Origin: Allobranchiibius huperziae
GTDB lineage: Bacteria > Actinomycetota > Actinomycetes > Actinomycetales > Dermatophilaceae
Direction: 5' to 3'
NCBI RefSeq assembly: GCF_013410455.1
Contig: NZ_JACCFW010000001.1
Span: 884,929-948,928, forward strand
DNA: 64,000 nt
The number at the start of each line of letters is the position of its first letter. Positions within the stretch are counted from its first letter, which is position 1. The position numbers were made by a program, and so were the translations under genes. This document shows, in pieces, positions 52,123 to 62,738 of the stretch. The notes under the pieces were generated by a model, which searched no databases, had not been told where the DNA came from, and worked only from the letters and a program-made list of their open reading frames with translations.

Positions 52123-52136
52123 TAGCGTCCCGATTC
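52123..52136 (+). promoter_or_regulatory. Leaderless -10 of HNH nuclease gene
   Basis: TAGCGT at 52123-52128 with 8 nt to the ATG at 52137 and no Shine-Dalgarno sequence. Confidence 0.5.
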
Positions 52137-52832
52137 ATGAGAAGACCTATGTATGCAGCTGCCGCCGTCTGCGCCGTCGCCTGCACGGCCGTGACGATCA
52201 CCGGACCGGCCGACGCCACCCAGATCAGCACCGTCTCCGGCACCACCGCGGCCGCGCAGCTCAAGCTCGGGATGACCGGCACGCCGGCCGACGCCAAGAC
52301 CGACCTCGGCGCCCTGGTGGTGAAGGCGGCGGACTCGATGACCGGGTATGACCGGTCGCTCTTCCCGCACTGGCGAGACGCCTCGACCAACGGCTGGCCG
52401 GTCGCGCCGAACGACGCCTGCGACTCCCGCAACGCCGCGCTCTACCGCGACGGCACCGACGTCACCTTCTCCTCGACCTGCACGAACGCCCAGGGCACCT
52501 GGATCGACCCGTACGGCGACGGTGTCTACAACGCGTCCTCCGACATCGACATCGACCACCTCGTCCCGCTGGGCGACGCGTGGACGACCGGCGCGGACAG
52601 CTGGAGCACCGCCGAGCGCACTAGCTACGCGAACGACCCGTTGGTGCTGGTCTCCTCCAAGGACACCCTCAACGAGGCCAAGGGCGACCGCGACCCGTCG
52701 CAGTGGACCCCGCCAAACGCCGATGCGGACTGCCTCTACGCGACCCGCTGGGTGCTGGTGAAGACCAAGTACGCGCTGTGGGTCACCTCGGCCGAGAAGA
52801 GCGCGCTGACCACGATGCTCGGGAGCTGCTGA
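52137..52832 (+). CDS. Secreted HNH (DUF1524) nuclease
   Basis: A 231-residue exported protein. Signal peptide about residues 1-27 (MRRPMYAAAAVCAVACTAV, cleavage near ADA-TQ). The nuclease core is DIDIDHLVPLGDAWTTGADSW (about 138-158; the DH is catalytic), followed by NDPLVLVSSKDTLNEAKGDRD and the Trp-Pro block. Four cysteines may form disulfides outside the cell. Such enzymes degrade extracellular DNA for nutrients; that role is inferred. Confidence 0.88.
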   Translation: MRRPMYAAAAVCAVACTAVTITGPADATQISTVSGTTAAAQLKLGMTGTPADAKTDLGALVVKAADSMTGYDRSLFPHWRDASTNGWPVAPNDACDSRNAALYRDGTDVTFSSTCTNAQGTWIDPYGDGVYNASSDIDIDHLVPLGDAWTTGADSWSTAERTSYANDPLVLVSSKDTLNEAKGDRDPSQWTPPNADADCLYATRWVLVKTKYALWVTSAEKSALTTMLGSC

Positions 52833-52839
52833 GCGCCGC

Positions 52840-53030
52840 TCAGGCGCGCGGCAGCGCCGAGCCTTTCCAGCCGCCGCCCCCGCGGCCGGTCCATCGGGAT
52901 CGCGCGGGGGCCGCCGGGGGAGCGGCAGCGCCGGCGGCAGCCAGCACCGCGATGACCGCGGCGATCTCCTCGGCCGTCGCATCACCCGAGATGACTTGCA
53001 GGGTGGGCGCTTTCGCCGTCTGGTCGTCGC

Positions 53031-53034
<4 letters not shown>
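52840..53034 (-). CDS. accE: Acyl-CoA carboxylase epsilon subunit (AccE-like)
   Basis: A 64-residue protein. The core [22 protein letters not shown] and the C-terminal [19 protein letters not shown] match AccE/PccE epsilon subunits, which bind the beta subunit and raise carboxylase activity in actinobacteria. It overlaps the beta-subunit stop by ATGA. Confidence 0.85.
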
Positions 53035-54665
<1,631 letters not shown>

Positions 54666-54673
54666 GCGACCAG

Positions 54674-54683
54674 ACTCTAGCCT
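54674..54683. promoter_or_regulatory. Overlapping divergent -10 elements, carboxylase / biotin ligase
   Basis: Minus-strand TAGAGT (54679-54674) is 8 nt before the carboxylase ATG; plus-strand TAGCCT (54678-54683) is 7 nt before the ligase GTG. They share two base pairs, so only one promoter can be occupied at a time. Confidence 0.6.
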
Positions 54684-54690
54684 TGTGGCC

Positions 54691-56502
54691 GTGAGCCACG
54701 ATCTGCGAGCCGACGTGCTCCGTGACGCCCTGGCGGCCACGGTGTGGCGTGAGGTCGCCGTGCACGACGAGGTGGGCTCGACCAACGACCTGCTGCTGGC
54801 CGATCCGCGGCCCTGGCGGGTCGTCACCGCCGATCACCAGAGCAGCGGCCGTGGCCGGCTCGATCGCTCTTGGGAAGCGCCGCCCGGCACCTCCATCGCG
54901 CTGTCCTGCACGCTGCCCCTGCCGGCGGACCAGGCTCGCTGGGGGTGGGTTCCGCTGCTCGTGGGCGTGGCGGTACGCCGCGCCGTCGCCGAGCTGACCG
55001 GCGTACAGCTCGCCCTCAAGTGGCCCAACGACCTGCTCGCGCTGACGTCCGAGGACGCCGAGTGGCGCAAGGTCGCGGGCATCCTGTGCACGGTCGCCGG
55101 GGGTGAGGCACCCGTCGTCGTGGTGGGGATCGGGCTCAACGTCCACCAGAGCGCTGACCAGCTGCCGACCGACGTGTCGACGTCGCTGCGCGAGTGCGGT
55201 GCCGACGTCGCGCGCGAGGACCTGATCGAGTGCATCCTGCGCGAGCTGCTGCTGATCCAGCGGCAGTGGGCCACCTCGGCCACCGACGACGACTACCGCG
55301 CCGCGTGCATCACCGTCGGGCAGCGAGTGCGGCTGCAGACCGGCGCCGAGCGCCATCTGACCGGTGACGCCGTCGGGGTCGATGCCGCGGGTCGGCTGCT
55401 GATCACCGCGCAGGGGCAGACCACGGCGTACGCCGCCGGCGACGTCGTGCACGTGCGGCCCACCGACGACGCGCCCAGCTCGGAGCCCGAGCCGCCGGCC
55501 GTCCTCTCGCCGGCCGGGGAGCTGGATCCTGCGGAGTTCGTCGACGCCATCGAGGCCCGCCTCATGGGCCACCCGCGCTCGATGCGCCGCAGCGAGATCA
55601 GTCGTGCCTCGGGGATCTCGCAGGACCAGACCGCGACGATGTGGCGTTCGCTGGGCTTCGCCCGCGCCCGGGACGACGAGGTCTTCTTCGGCGAGGCCGA
55701 CCTGGAGGCGCTGCGCCGATTCGACGGCCTGGTGCAGGACGGTCTGCTCGACCGCACGACCGGGCTGGCGCTCGCGCGGGCCGTCGGACGATCCACCGAC
55801 CGGATGGCGATGTGGTCGCTGCAGCTGATCGCCGACATGGTGAGCGGCGACCGCGGCGGTGTCGATAGCGACGTCGCGCAGCGCACGGCGGCGCTCACCG
55901 TCGAGCTCGCGGAGCGGATGTCGCCGCTGGTGGACTACGTCTGGCGTCGCAACCTGTCGGTGGCGATCTCGCGGATGATCGCCGACTCCGAGCCGGAGTC
56001 GCACATCGGGATCGTGCGCACCGTCGGATTCGCCGACCTGGTCAACTTCACCCAGCTCGTCCGCCGCCTGAGCGAGCGGGAGCTGGCGCAGTTGGTGCTT
56101 CGCTTCGAGTCGCTGGCCTCGGACATCGTCGGCGCGCACGGCGGGGCGATCGTGAAGACGGTGGGCGACGAGGTGCTCTTCACCCACACGGCGGTCGAGG
56201 GCGCCGTCGACATCGCCTTCGACCTGCGGGCCGCCGCGGAGGCCGACGATCTGGTGCCCACGATGCGCGTGGGAATGGCGCGCGGCCGGGTGCTCGCGCG
56301 CCTCGGCGACGTCTACGGCACCACGGTCAACCGGGCGAGCAGGCTGACCGGTGCTGCCAAGCCTGGCAAGATCATGGTCGATCAAGAGGTCATGGACGGC
56401 CTGCCCGACGGAGCCGCGGTGCGCGTGCGGCGCCGTAAGCGGGTCGACCTGGCCGGCATCGGTGCCACCGATGCCTTCGTCATCGAGCGACCTTCGCAGT
56501 GA
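54691..56502 (+). CDS. birA: Biotin-protein ligase fused to class III adenylate cyclase
   Basis: 603 codons in one frame. Residues 1-257: biotin ligase (GSTN 29-32, GRGRLDRSW 53-61, KWPNDLL 110-116, then the C-terminal SH3-like domain ending DVVHVRP), which biotinylates acyl-CoA carboxylase. A Pro/Glu linker (about 258-275) follows, then a helical region (about 280-435) like the regulatory half of Rv1264-type cyclases, and then a class III cyclase domain (about 440-600). The latter has metal-binding D449 and D493 ([20 protein letters not shown]) and [10 protein letters not shown]. It has no TM helix. In relatives these are usually two adjacent genes. The start is set by TAGCCT-N7; an ATG at 54664 is an alternative. 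Confidence 0.88.
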   Translation: MSHDLRADVLRDALAATVWREVAVHDEVGSTNDLLLADPRPWRVVTADHQSSGRGRLDRSWEAPPGTSIALSCTLPLPADQARWGWVPLLVGVAVRRAVAELTGVQLALKWPNDLLALTSEDAEWRKVAGILCTVAGGEAPVVVVGIGLNVHQSADQLPTDVSTSLRECGADVAREDLIECILRELLLIQRQWATSATDDDYRAACITVGQRVRLQTGAERHLTGDAVGVDAAGRLLITAQGQTTAYAAGDVVHVRPTDDAPSSEPEPPAVLSPAGELDPAEFVDAIEARLMGHPRSMRRSEISRASGISQDQTATMWRSLGFARARDDEVFFGEADLEALRRFDGLVQDGLLDRTTGLALARAVGRSTDRMAMWSLQLIADMVSGDRGGVDSDVAQRTAALTVELAERMSPLVDYVWRRNLSVAISRMIADSEPESHIGIVRTVGFADLVNFTQLVRRLSERELAQLVLRFESLASDIVGAHGGAIVKTVGDEVLFTHTAVEGAVDIAFDLRAAAEADDLVPTMRVGMARGRVLARLGDVYGTTVNRASRLTGAAKPGKIMVDQEVMDGLPDGAAVRVRRRKRVDLAGIGATDAFVIERPSQ

Positions 56503-56518
56503 ACGCAGAAGGCGCAGA

Positions 56519-56530
56519 TAGGCTCACTAC
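56519..56530 (+). promoter_or_regulatory. Leaderless -10 of response regulator gene
   Basis: TAGGCT at 56519-56524 with 6 nt to the ATG. Confidence 0.55.
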
Positions 56531-57208
56531 ATGACCAAGGTCCTACTGGCCGAGGACGATCCCACGATCTCCGATCCCCTGGCGCGAGCCCTGCGCCGCG
56601 AGGGGTACGACGTCATGGTGCGTGCCGATGGAGTGTCCGCGCTCGCCGCGGCGTCGACCGGCCCCGATCTGGTGATCCTCGACCTCGGCCTGCCCCAGAT
56701 GGACGGGCTGGAGGTCTGTCGGCGGATCCGATCGACCGGGATCGTGGTGCCGGTCCTCATCCTCACCGCCCGCGCCGACGAGGTCGACACGGTCGTCGGA
56801 CTGGATGCCGGTGCGGACGACTACGTCACCAAGCCGTTCCGGCTGGCCGAGCTGCTGGCACGGGCGCGGGCGCTGCTGCGCCGTTCCAGCTCCGACGAGG
56901 GGCAGGGCGCGCGGGTGCGCATCGACGCCGCCGGCCGACGCGCGTTCAGCGGCGACCGCGAACTGCAGCTGACCGCCAAGGAGTTCGACCTGCTGCGGGT
57001 CCTGGTGCGCGAGGGCGGCAAGGTCGTCTCCCGCGAGGACCTGATGCGCGAGGTCTGGAACACCGTGTGGGTGGGATCGACCAAGACCCTCGACATGCAC
57101 GTCTCGGTCCTGCGCCGCAAGCTGGGCGACGACGCGACCGACCCCCGGTTCATCACCACCGTGAGGGGCGTGGGTTTCCGTTTCGAGACCGACGACGGCG
57201 ATTTCTAG
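56531..57208 (+). CDS. OmpR-type two-component response regulator
   Basis: A 225-residue protein. Receiver domain 1-120: acidic pair ED (8-9), phosphoacceptor Asp in LVILDLGLPQMDG, Thr in LTARAD and Lys in YVTKPF. The DNA-binding winged helix (about 130-220) includes LTAKEFDLLRVLVREGGKVV, VSVLRRKLGD and TVRGVGFRF. It is followed with no gap by its histidine kinase. It resembles actinobacterial regulators linked to cell-envelope functions, but no specific stimulus is deducible. Confidence 0.93.
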   Translation: MTKVLLAEDDPTISDPLARALRREGYDVMVRADGVSALAAASTGPDLVILDLGLPQMDGLEVCRRIRSTGIVVPVLILTARADEVDTVVGLDAGADDYVTKPFRLAELLARARALLRRSSSDEGQGARVRIDAAGRRAFSGDRELQLTAKEFDLLRVLVREGGKVVSREDLMREVWNTVWVGSTKTLDMHVSVLRRKLGDDATDPRFITTVRGVGFRFETDDGDF

Positions 57209-58171
57209 GTGACGCTGCAGAACCGCCTCGTCGGCGTCATCGTCCTTGCGGTCGCCATCCCCGTGGTGGTCGTCGCCGCCGTCGCCGCGATCGCGGCATC
57301 CACCTGGTGGATCTCCCTGCTGGTGATGGGGGTCGCCCTGGTGCTCGGTGTCGGCTCGGTGCTGTTGTCCGCGTCGCGGATCGAGTCGGTCGTCGACCCT
57401 GTGCGGGAGTTGGCCGACCGTGCCGACCGACTCGCGGACGGCCCGATCTCCTTCACCCCGCTGCGGACCGGGATGGACGAGGTCGACCGGATCGCGGCCT
57501 TCTACGAGATGCGCTCCACCGAGCTCACCCGAATGCTCGCGGCGGAGCGGGAATTCGCATCGGACGCCAGCCACCAGCTGCGTACGCCGCTCACCGCGCT
57601 GCTGATGCGGCTGGAGGAGATCTCCTCGGCCGAAGACCTCGATGCGGCCCAGGAAGAGGCGCAAATCGGGATCGCCCAGGTCGAGCGACTCACTCAGGTG
57701 GTCGACGAACTGCTCGCCCGGTCCCGCGGCACGGTCGACGCGCCGAGCAACATCTCCCTCGACTCGGTCATCGCGGCGCTGCAGCTGGAGTGGCAGCCGG
57801 CGTTCGAGACCGCGCGGCGCAGCGTGCTCGTGAGCGGTGAGCGCGGGCTGCACGTGTCCGCGACCCGCGTGGGTCTGGCGCAGATCCTCGCGACCCTGCT
57901 GGAGAACGCCCTGATCCACGGCGCGGGCACCGTCGAGGTGCGAGCCCGCCGCAGCGGGCCGTCGGTCGTGGTGGAGATGAGCGACATGGGTGCCGGGGTC
58001 GACCCCAACCTGGCACCGCACATCTTCGAACGACGGGTCACCACGGGCGGGACCGGGCTGGGCCTGGCCCTCGCGCGCGACCTGGCCGAGGTGAGCGGCG
58101 GCCGGCTGGAGCTGCGGAACGCTCAGCCGGCGGTCTTCGCGCTCTTCCTGTCGGCGGCGACGTCGGACTGA
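57209..58171 (+). CDS. Two-component sensor histidine kinase
   Basis: A 320-residue protein with two adjacent TM helices (about 9-29 and 32-55) and almost no extracellular loop, so it may sense membrane state. A HAMP-like region follows, then the H-box FASDASHQLRTPLTALLMR (about 114-132), N-box LATLLENALIHG and G-box GGTGLGLALARDLAEVSGG. The GTG start comes directly after the regulator's TAG stop. Its last 49 bp overlap the convergent gtrA-like gene. Confidence 0.92.
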   Translation: MTLQNRLVGVIVLAVAIPVVVVAAVAAIAASTWWISLLVMGVALVLGVGSVLLSASRIESVVDPVRELADRADRLADGPISFTPLRTGMDEVDRIAAFYEMRSTELTRMLAAEREFASDASHQLRTPLTALLMRLEEISSAEDLDAAQEEAQIGIAQVERLTQVVDELLARSRGTVDAPSNISLDSVIAALQLEWQPAFETARRSVLVSGERGLHVSATRVGLAQILATLLENALIHGAGTVEVRARRSGPSVVVEMSDMGAGVDPNLAPHIFERRVTTGGTGLGLALARDLAEVSGGRLELRNAQPAVFALFLSAATSD

Positions 58172-58671
58172 GCGGCGTCGCCCGGCGCGGCCGGGCCGTC
58201 GTACTGCTCGTCAACGGCGTCCCCGGGCAGGTCGGCCACGTCCGGCTCGTGGGCGAAGACGAACCTGCGGTAGGCCCAGAAGCGGAAGAGCGTGCCGAAA
58301 CCGATGCCGATGAACGCCGCGACGTTGAGCTCGAGCCTGCCGTGCACATGGAAGGCGTAGTGCGCGAGCGCCACCCAGCCGGCGGAGACGGCCAGCGCGA
58401 TCCCGTTGACCACGAAGAACAGGACGACCTCGTGGTGCACCGGACGGTTGCGCCGGTGCCGGAAGGTCCAGTAGCGGTTGCCCAGCCACGCGAAGACGGT
58501 GGCGACGGCGCCGCTGACCAGCTTGGCGGTGGTGATCTTGTGCTCCATCGCGCCGCTCACCAGCAGGTTGAAGCCGCCGAGGTCGATGACGAACGAGATG
58601 AGGCCGATGACGCCGAACTTCGCCAGTTCGCGCCAGAGGACGTCGAGAGTGAGGCGTAGGCGTTGCAGCAC
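58123..58671 (-). CDS. GtrA-family membrane protein
   Basis: A 182-residue protein with four TM helices (about 18-36, 46-64, 80-100 and 115-135) and the GtrA patterns FGVIGLISFVIDLGGFNLL and NRYWTFRHRR. GtrA-like proteins flip or bind lipid-linked sugars for cell-surface polysaccharide modification. The tail after 140 is acidic and hydrophilic. GTG start with TACCCT 6 nt upstream; divergent from purK. Confidence 0.87.
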   Translation of the reverse strand: MLQRLRLTLDVLWRELAKFGVIGLISFVIDLGGFNLLVSGAMEHKITTAKLVSGAVATVFAWLGNRYWTFRHRRNRPVHHEVVLFFVVNGIALAVSAGWVALAHYAFHVHGRLELNVAAFIGIGFGTLFRFWAYRRFVFAHEPDVADLPGDAVDEQYDGPAAPGDAAQSDVAADRKSAKTAG

Positions 58672-58677
58672 CAGGGA

Positions 58678-58709
58678 AGGGTAAGCCCGTCGGCTGCGAT
58701 CGTTACAGT
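58678..58709. promoter_or_regulatory. Divergent leaderless promoters, gtrA-like gene / purK
   Basis: Minus-strand TACCCT (58683-58678) is 6 nt before the GTG at 58671. Plus-strand TACAGT (58704-58709) is 6 nt before the purK GTG at 58716. The two start codons are 44 nt apart. Confidence 0.55.
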
Positions 58710-58715
58710 GACGGC

Positions 58716-59894
58716 GTGGATCGACCCCTTCCTGCCCCCGGTGGTTTCCCGATCGTCGGCATCGTCGGCGGCGGGCAACTCGCCCGCATGTGCGCCGGAC
58801 CCGCAGTGGAACTCGGCATCACCTTGTCGGTGCTCGCCGAGTCGACGCAGGCCGCGGCGGCGTTCGCGATCCCGTCGGCGCCCGTCGGCGCGGCGGACGA
58901 CCTCGAGGCGGTGCGCGCGTTCGCCCGTGACTGCGACGTCGTGACGTTCGATCACGAGCAGGTGCCGCAGGACGTGCTGGCCGCGCTGGTGGCCGAGGGC
59001 GTCACCGTGCACCCGTCGCCGGAGGCTCTGGTGCACGCCCAGGACAAGCTGGTCATGCGGAACCGCCTGTCGCAGATGGGGATTCCGTGCCCCGCGTGGG
59101 CGCAGGTCGATGACGTGGCAGCGTTGCGCGCGTTCGGCGAGGCCCACGGGTGGCCGGTCGTGCTGAAGACGCCGCGTGGCGGGTACGACGGCAAGGGCGT
59201 GCGCGTCGTACGGACCGCTGAGGACGCTGCCGATTGGTTCGCGCACGGCGAGCCCCTGCTGGCCGAGGAGAGCGTCGACTTCGTCCGGGAGCTGGCGGTG
59301 CTCGTCACGCGCAGCCCGTCCGGGCAGGCGTCCGTCTGGCCGATCGTGCACACCGTGCAGACCGACGGCATCTGCACCTCGGTGGTCGCGCCGGCGGCCG
59401 ACCTCGACGAGGAGCTCGCGGGGGAGCTCGCGGCGACCGGCCTGCGGATCGCCGGTGAGCTGGGGGTGACGGGTGTAATGGCCGTCGAGGTCTTCGAGCT
59501 CGCGGCGGGTGACGGGGCGGCATACGTCGTCAACGAACTCGCCATGCGGCCGCACAACAGCGGGCACTGGACCCAGGACGGCAGCGTCACCAGCCAGTTC
59601 GAGCAGCACCTGCGCGCGGTGCTCGACCTGCCGCTCGGCGCGGTGACGCCGCGGTCGCCGTGGACCGTGATGACCAACGTGCTCGGCGGGGATCCGGAGC
59701 GGCACGGGCAGCTCTATCCGACGTACAAGCACCTGATGGCGCGCGATCCCGCGCTGCGCATCCACCTCTACGGCAAGAGCGTGCGCCCCGGCCGCAAGAT
59801 CGGGCACGTCAACACCTACGGCACGGATCTCGCGGAGGTGACCGCCCGTGGGCGGCACGCCGCCGACTACCTGCAGGGAGTGATCGACGAATGA
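58716..59894 (+). CDS. purK: N5-carboxyaminoimidazole ribonucleotide synthase
   Basis: A 392-residue ATP-grasp enzyme of purine synthesis; it carboxylates AIR using ATP and bicarbonate. The N-terminal fold has [15 protein letters not shown]. The ATP-grasp core has [14 protein letters not shown] (about 149-162), LLAEESVDF and the metal-binding [17 protein letters not shown]. The segment DHEQVP (about 78) is conserved. GTG start; overlaps purE by ATGA. Confidence 0.95.
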   Translation: MDRPLPAPGGFPIVGIVGGGQLARMCAGPAVELGITLSVLAESTQAAAAFAIPSAPVGAADDLEAVRAFARDCDVVTFDHEQVPQDVLAALVAEGVTVHPSPEALVHAQDKLVMRNRLSQMGIPCPAWAQVDDVAALRAFGEAHGWPVVLKTPRGGYDGKGVRVVRTAEDAADWFAHGEPLLAEESVDFVRELAVLVTRSPSGQASVWPIVHTVQTDGICTSVVAPAADLDEELAGELAATGLRIAGELGVTGVMAVEVFELAAGDGAAYVVNELAMRPHNSGHWTQDGSVTSQFEQHLRAVLDLPLGAVTPRSPWTVMTNVLGGDPERHGQLYPTYKHLMARDPALRIHLYGKSVRPGRKIGHVNTYGTDLAEVTARGRHAADYLQGVIDE

Positions 59895-60412
59895 GCGCTG
59901 TGGTCGGCGTGGTGATGGGGAGCGACTCGGACTGGCCGGTCATGAGCGCGGCCGCCGAGGTGCTCGCCGACTTCGGCGTGGACTACGAGGCCGACGTCGT
60001 CTCGGCCCACCGGATGCCGCACGAGATGGTGGCGTACGGCGAGCAGGCGGCCGGTCGCGGGCTGCGGGCGATCATCGCCGGTGCCGGGGGAGCGGCGCAC
60101 CTGCCGGGGATGCTGGCCTCCGTCACGACGCTCCCGGTGATCGGGGTGCCGGTGCCTCTGAAGTACCTCGACGGGATGGACTCGCTGCTCTCGATCGTGC
60201 AGATGCCTGCCGGGGTGCCGGTCGCGACGGTCTCGATCGGGGGCGCGCGCAACGCCGGCCTGCTGGCGCTGCGCATCCTGGCGGCCGGGGAGGGCGCCGA
60301 GGCTGATCGGCTGCGCGCCGCGATGGCGGACTTCCAGGCGGACCTGAAGACCCAGGCGCAGGACAAGGGCGCAGCCCTCCGGTCGCGCCTGGCCGACGTT
60401 ACTGACGAGTAG
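59891..60412 (+). CDS. purE: N5-carboxyaminoimidazole ribonucleotide mutase
   Basis: A 173-residue class I PurE that moves the carboxyl group of N5-CAIR to give CAIR. Signatures: [13 protein letters not shown] (N-terminus), [10 protein letters not shown] (catalytic His, about 45), [13 protein letters not shown] (about 66-78), and [24 protein letters not shown]. It ends with TAG, which also begins the -10 hexamer of the next gene. Confidence 0.96.
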   Translation: MSAVVGVVMGSDSDWPVMSAAAEVLADFGVDYEADVVSAHRMPHEMVAYGEQAAGRGLRAIIAGAGGAAHLPGMLASVTTLPVIGVPVPLKYLDGMDSLLSIVQMPAGVPVATVSIGGARNAGLLALRILAAGEGAEADRLRAAMADFQADLKTQAQDKGAALRSRLADVTDE

Positions 60413-60422
60413 GATGGGCACC
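60410..60422 (+). promoter_or_regulatory. Leaderless -10 of acyl-CoA dehydrogenase gene, built on a stop codon
   Basis: TAGGAT at 60410-60415 begins with the purE stop codon. Seven nt separate it from the GTG at 60423. Confidence 0.5.
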
Positions 60423-61589
60423 GTGAGCGGCAACAAGGAATTCGACCTCTTCCGGATCAACGAGGACCACGAGGCGCTGCGCGAGGCGGTGCGCGACATC
60501 GCGGACGACAAGATCGCGCCGTACGCGGCCGAGGTCGACGCGGAGTCGCGCTTCCCGCACGAGGCGCTGAAGGCGCTGGTCGCCTCCGACCTGCACGCGC
60601 CGCACATCGGCGAGGAGTACGGCGGCGCGGGTGCCGATGCGCTCGCCACCTGCATCGTCATCGAGGAGGTCGCCCGCGCGTGCGCGTCGTCCTCCCTGAT
60701 CCCGGCCGTCAACAAGCTGGGCTCCATGCCGATCATCCTGGGCGCCTCGGACGAGGTGAAGCAGAAGTACCTGCCGCGGATCGCCTCCGGCGACGCGATG
60801 ATCTCCTACGGCCTGTCCGAGCGCGAGGCCGGCTCGGACACCGCGTCGATGCGCTGCAAGGCCATCGCCGACGGCGACACCTACGTGCTCAACGGGCAGA
60901 AGTCGTGGATCACCAACGCCGGTGAGTCCAAGCTCTACACCGTGCTGGCCGTCACCGACCCGGACGGCGAGCGCGGCCGTAACATCTCGGCGTTCGTCGT
61001 GGAGAAGGACGACGAGGGCTTCGACTTCGGTGCCAAGGAGCGCAAGCTCGGCATCAAGGGCTCGCCGACCCGCGAGCTGCACTTCGACGGCGTACGCATC
61101 CCTGCCGACCGCATGATCGGAGCACCCGGTGAGGGCCTGAAGATCGCGCTGCGCACGCTCGACCACACCCGCGTCACGATCGGCGCGCAGGCGGTCGGCA
61201 TCGCGCAGGGTGCGCTGGACTACGCCCTCGGTTACGTCAAGGAGCGCAAGCAGTTCGGCAAGGCCATCGCGGAGTTCCAGGGGCTGCAGTTCATGCTCGC
61301 CGACATGGCGATGAAGCTGGAGGCGGCGCGGCAGATGGTCTACGTCGCCGCCGCGAAGTCCGAGCGCGGCGACGACGACCTGTCCTTCTTCGGTGCGGCC
61401 GCCAAGTGCTACGCCTCCGACGTCGCGATGGAGGTGACCACCGACGCCGTTCAGCTGCTCGGCGGCGCCGGTTACGTGCAGGACCACCCGGTCGAGCGGA
61501 TGATGCGCGACGCGAAGATCACCCAGATCTACGAGGGCACCAACCAGATCCAGCGCATGGTGATGGCGCGTCAGCTCCTCAAGCGCTGA
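60423..61589 (+). CDS. Acyl-CoA dehydrogenase
   Basis: A 388-residue flavoenzyme of the short/branched-chain acyl-CoA dehydrogenase group. Signatures: SYGLSEREAGSDTASMRCKA, SWITNAGES, the RKQFGKAIAEFQGLQFMLADM helix, and LLGGAGYVQDHPVERMMRDAKI followed by the catalytic Glu in IYEGTNQIQRMVMAR. The position after purE is common in actinobacteria. I prefer the GTG at 60423 (TAGGAT-N7) over the ATG at 60414, which overlaps the hexamer. It has no local regulator, unlike the other dehydrogenase in the window. Confidence 0.9.
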   Translation: MSGNKEFDLFRINEDHEALREAVRDIADDKIAPYAAEVDAESRFPHEALKALVASDLHAPHIGEEYGGAGADALATCIVIEEVARACASSSLIPAVNKLGSMPIILGASDEVKQKYLPRIASGDAMISYGLSEREAGSDTASMRCKAIADGDTYVLNGQKSWITNAGESKLYTVLAVTDPDGERGRNISAFVVEKDDEGFDFGAKERKLGIKGSPTRELHFDGVRIPADRMIGAPGEGLKIALRTLDHTRVTIGAQAVGIAQGALDYALGYVKERKQFGKAIAEFQGLQFMLADMAMKLEAARQMVYVAAAKSERGDDDLSFFGAAAKCYASDVAMEVTTDAVQLLGGAGYVQDHPVERMMRDAKITQIYEGTNQIQRMVMARQLLKR

Positions 61590-61602
61590 CCGCTCGCGGT
61601 CA

Positions 61603-61638
61603 GAGTCGCCGCGCGCCCTATAGGGCGCGCGGCGACTC
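61603..61638. repeat. 36-bp perfect palindrome, left flank of second DUF559 gene
   Basis: Arms of 18 bp starting GAGTCGCCGCGCGCCCTA and meeting at CTATAG, perfectly self-complementary. It lies 10 bp beyond the stop of the DUF559-type gene. It has no U-tract. A near-identical copy is at 62690-62721. Confidence 0.75.
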
Positions 61639-61647
61639 CAGCGTCCG

Positions 61648-62601
61648 TCACCGCTGCGGGTCGCCCGACCATCCGCCCCGGTGCAGCGCGGCCTTGACCT
61701 GCTCGGCGAACTCGGTCGGCGCGACGTGCAACCCGAGCACGGGTATCCGCAGCACCGTCACGCCGTCGTTGCGGACCACGTTGTCCCGCAGGGCGTCCTC
61801 GACGACCGCGTGACCCACGGTGTGCTGGAATCCGTCGACTTCGACGGCGACGTCGTACGCGTCCCAGAAGGCGTCGAGGTAGATGCGTCCGGTATGACCG
61901 CGCCGCATCGCCTGCCGGAGGGGCTCGGGGATGCCGTGCGTGCGGCACACCTTCGCGAAGTCGATCTCGGAGAGGGCCTGAGCGCCGCCTGTCACGTCGG
62001 CCACGACCCCGCGGATGAGGTGGATGCGGGGAAGGGCCGGTGATCGGGTGAGGAGCGCCTGCAGGCGAGGTCCGGTGGTGATGCGTTGCTGGACCGCCAT
62101 CGCGAGCAGCGTGGTCGCGGCCCGATCGCTCCCGGCCCACGCGGCTGCGTGCAGGGCGGCCCACTCAGGCGTGGTGCGCGCGGGCTCACCGGTGACATCG
62201 ACCGCGTGCCGGGTCTTGTGGACCGTCACACCGACGACCGGGGTGATGTGGGTGCCTTCGGGCACGCTGACATGGACGGTGGCCTCCTCCCAGTGGCGCA
62301 GGCCGGCCGCCAGCAGGGCGCTCACGCCGTCGAGCCGCGCCGAGCCTCGCACCTCCCAGACCGCTCGCCACCAGTCGGCTGCCGGACCACCTGGCTGCAC
62401 CTGGACGGTCTGATGACCCCGCAGGATCCAGCGTCCCGCCTGAACCTCGTGGCGGATGTCATCCCGAGTGACGCCCCGTCGGCGTAACTGCTCCCGGTGA
62501 CATACGCCGTCGTGGTCGGTTGCCAGGGCGGCGGCGACCTGTGTCCGGAAGGCACGACGCGAGGTGCCGGGCGCAGGGAGGGGGTCACAAGTGATGGTCA
62601 C
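61648..62601 (-). CDS. DUF559/AbiEi-like endonuclease-fold protein (second copy)
   Basis: A 317-residue protein of the same broad family as the gene at 47459. N-terminal winged-helix-like part (HREQLRRRGVTRDDIRHEV, then GWILRGHQTV), AbiEi-like middle (VSALLAAGLRHW), and C-terminal nuclease-like fold: SEIDFAKVCRTHGIPEP, IYLDAFWDAYDVAVEVDGFQH (about 243-263; VExDG intact), and VLRIPVLGLH. Here the catalytic-type EVDG motif is preserved. GTG start at 62601 sits in an 8-bp-arm hairpin (62601-62619). The gene is bracketed by two near-identical palindromes. Mobility or nuclease roles are inference. Confidence 0.75.
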   Translation of the reverse strand: MTITCDPLPAPGTSRRAFRTQVAAALATDHDGVCHREQLRRRGVTRDDIRHEVQAGRWILRGHQTVQVQPGGPAADWWRAVWEVRGSARLDGVSALLAAGLRHWEEATVHVSVPEGTHITPVVGVTVHKTRHAVDVTGEPARTTPEWAALHAAAWAGSDRAATTLLAMAVQQRITTGPRLQALLTRSPALPRIHLIRGVVADVTGGAQALSEIDFAKVCRTHGIPEPLRQAMRRGHTGRIYLDAFWDAYDVAVEVDGFQHTVGHAVVEDALRDNVVRNDGVTVLRIPVLGLHVAPTEFAEQVKAALHRGGWSGDPQR

Positions 62602-62619
62602 CGGCGGATCGTCCGCCGG
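62601..62619. repeat. Hairpin at the start codon of the second DUF559 gene
   Basis: CCGGCGGA-TCG-TCCGCCGG, perfect 8-bp arms with a 3-nt loop, covering the first base of the GTG and the 18 nt upstream. It could limit initiation. Confidence 0.5.
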
Positions 62620-62689
62620 CCCACCCGCTCGCGCGAGCTCTCCGGGGGAGGGTGTGGACGGCCGCCAGGGGTGTGGACAGGCGGGTGGA

Positions 62690-62721
62690 GTCGCGGCGCG
62701 CCGTATAGAGCGCGCGGCGAC
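62690..62721. repeat. 32-bp near-palindrome, right flank of second DUF559 gene
   Basis: Identical in 29 of 32 positions to the inner 32 bp of the palindrome at 61603-61638; ends GTCGC/GCGAC, centre GTATAG. It is 89 bp upstream of the DUF559-type start. Confidence 0.7.
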
Positions 62722-62738
62722 CCTGAGGTCGCGGGGGG

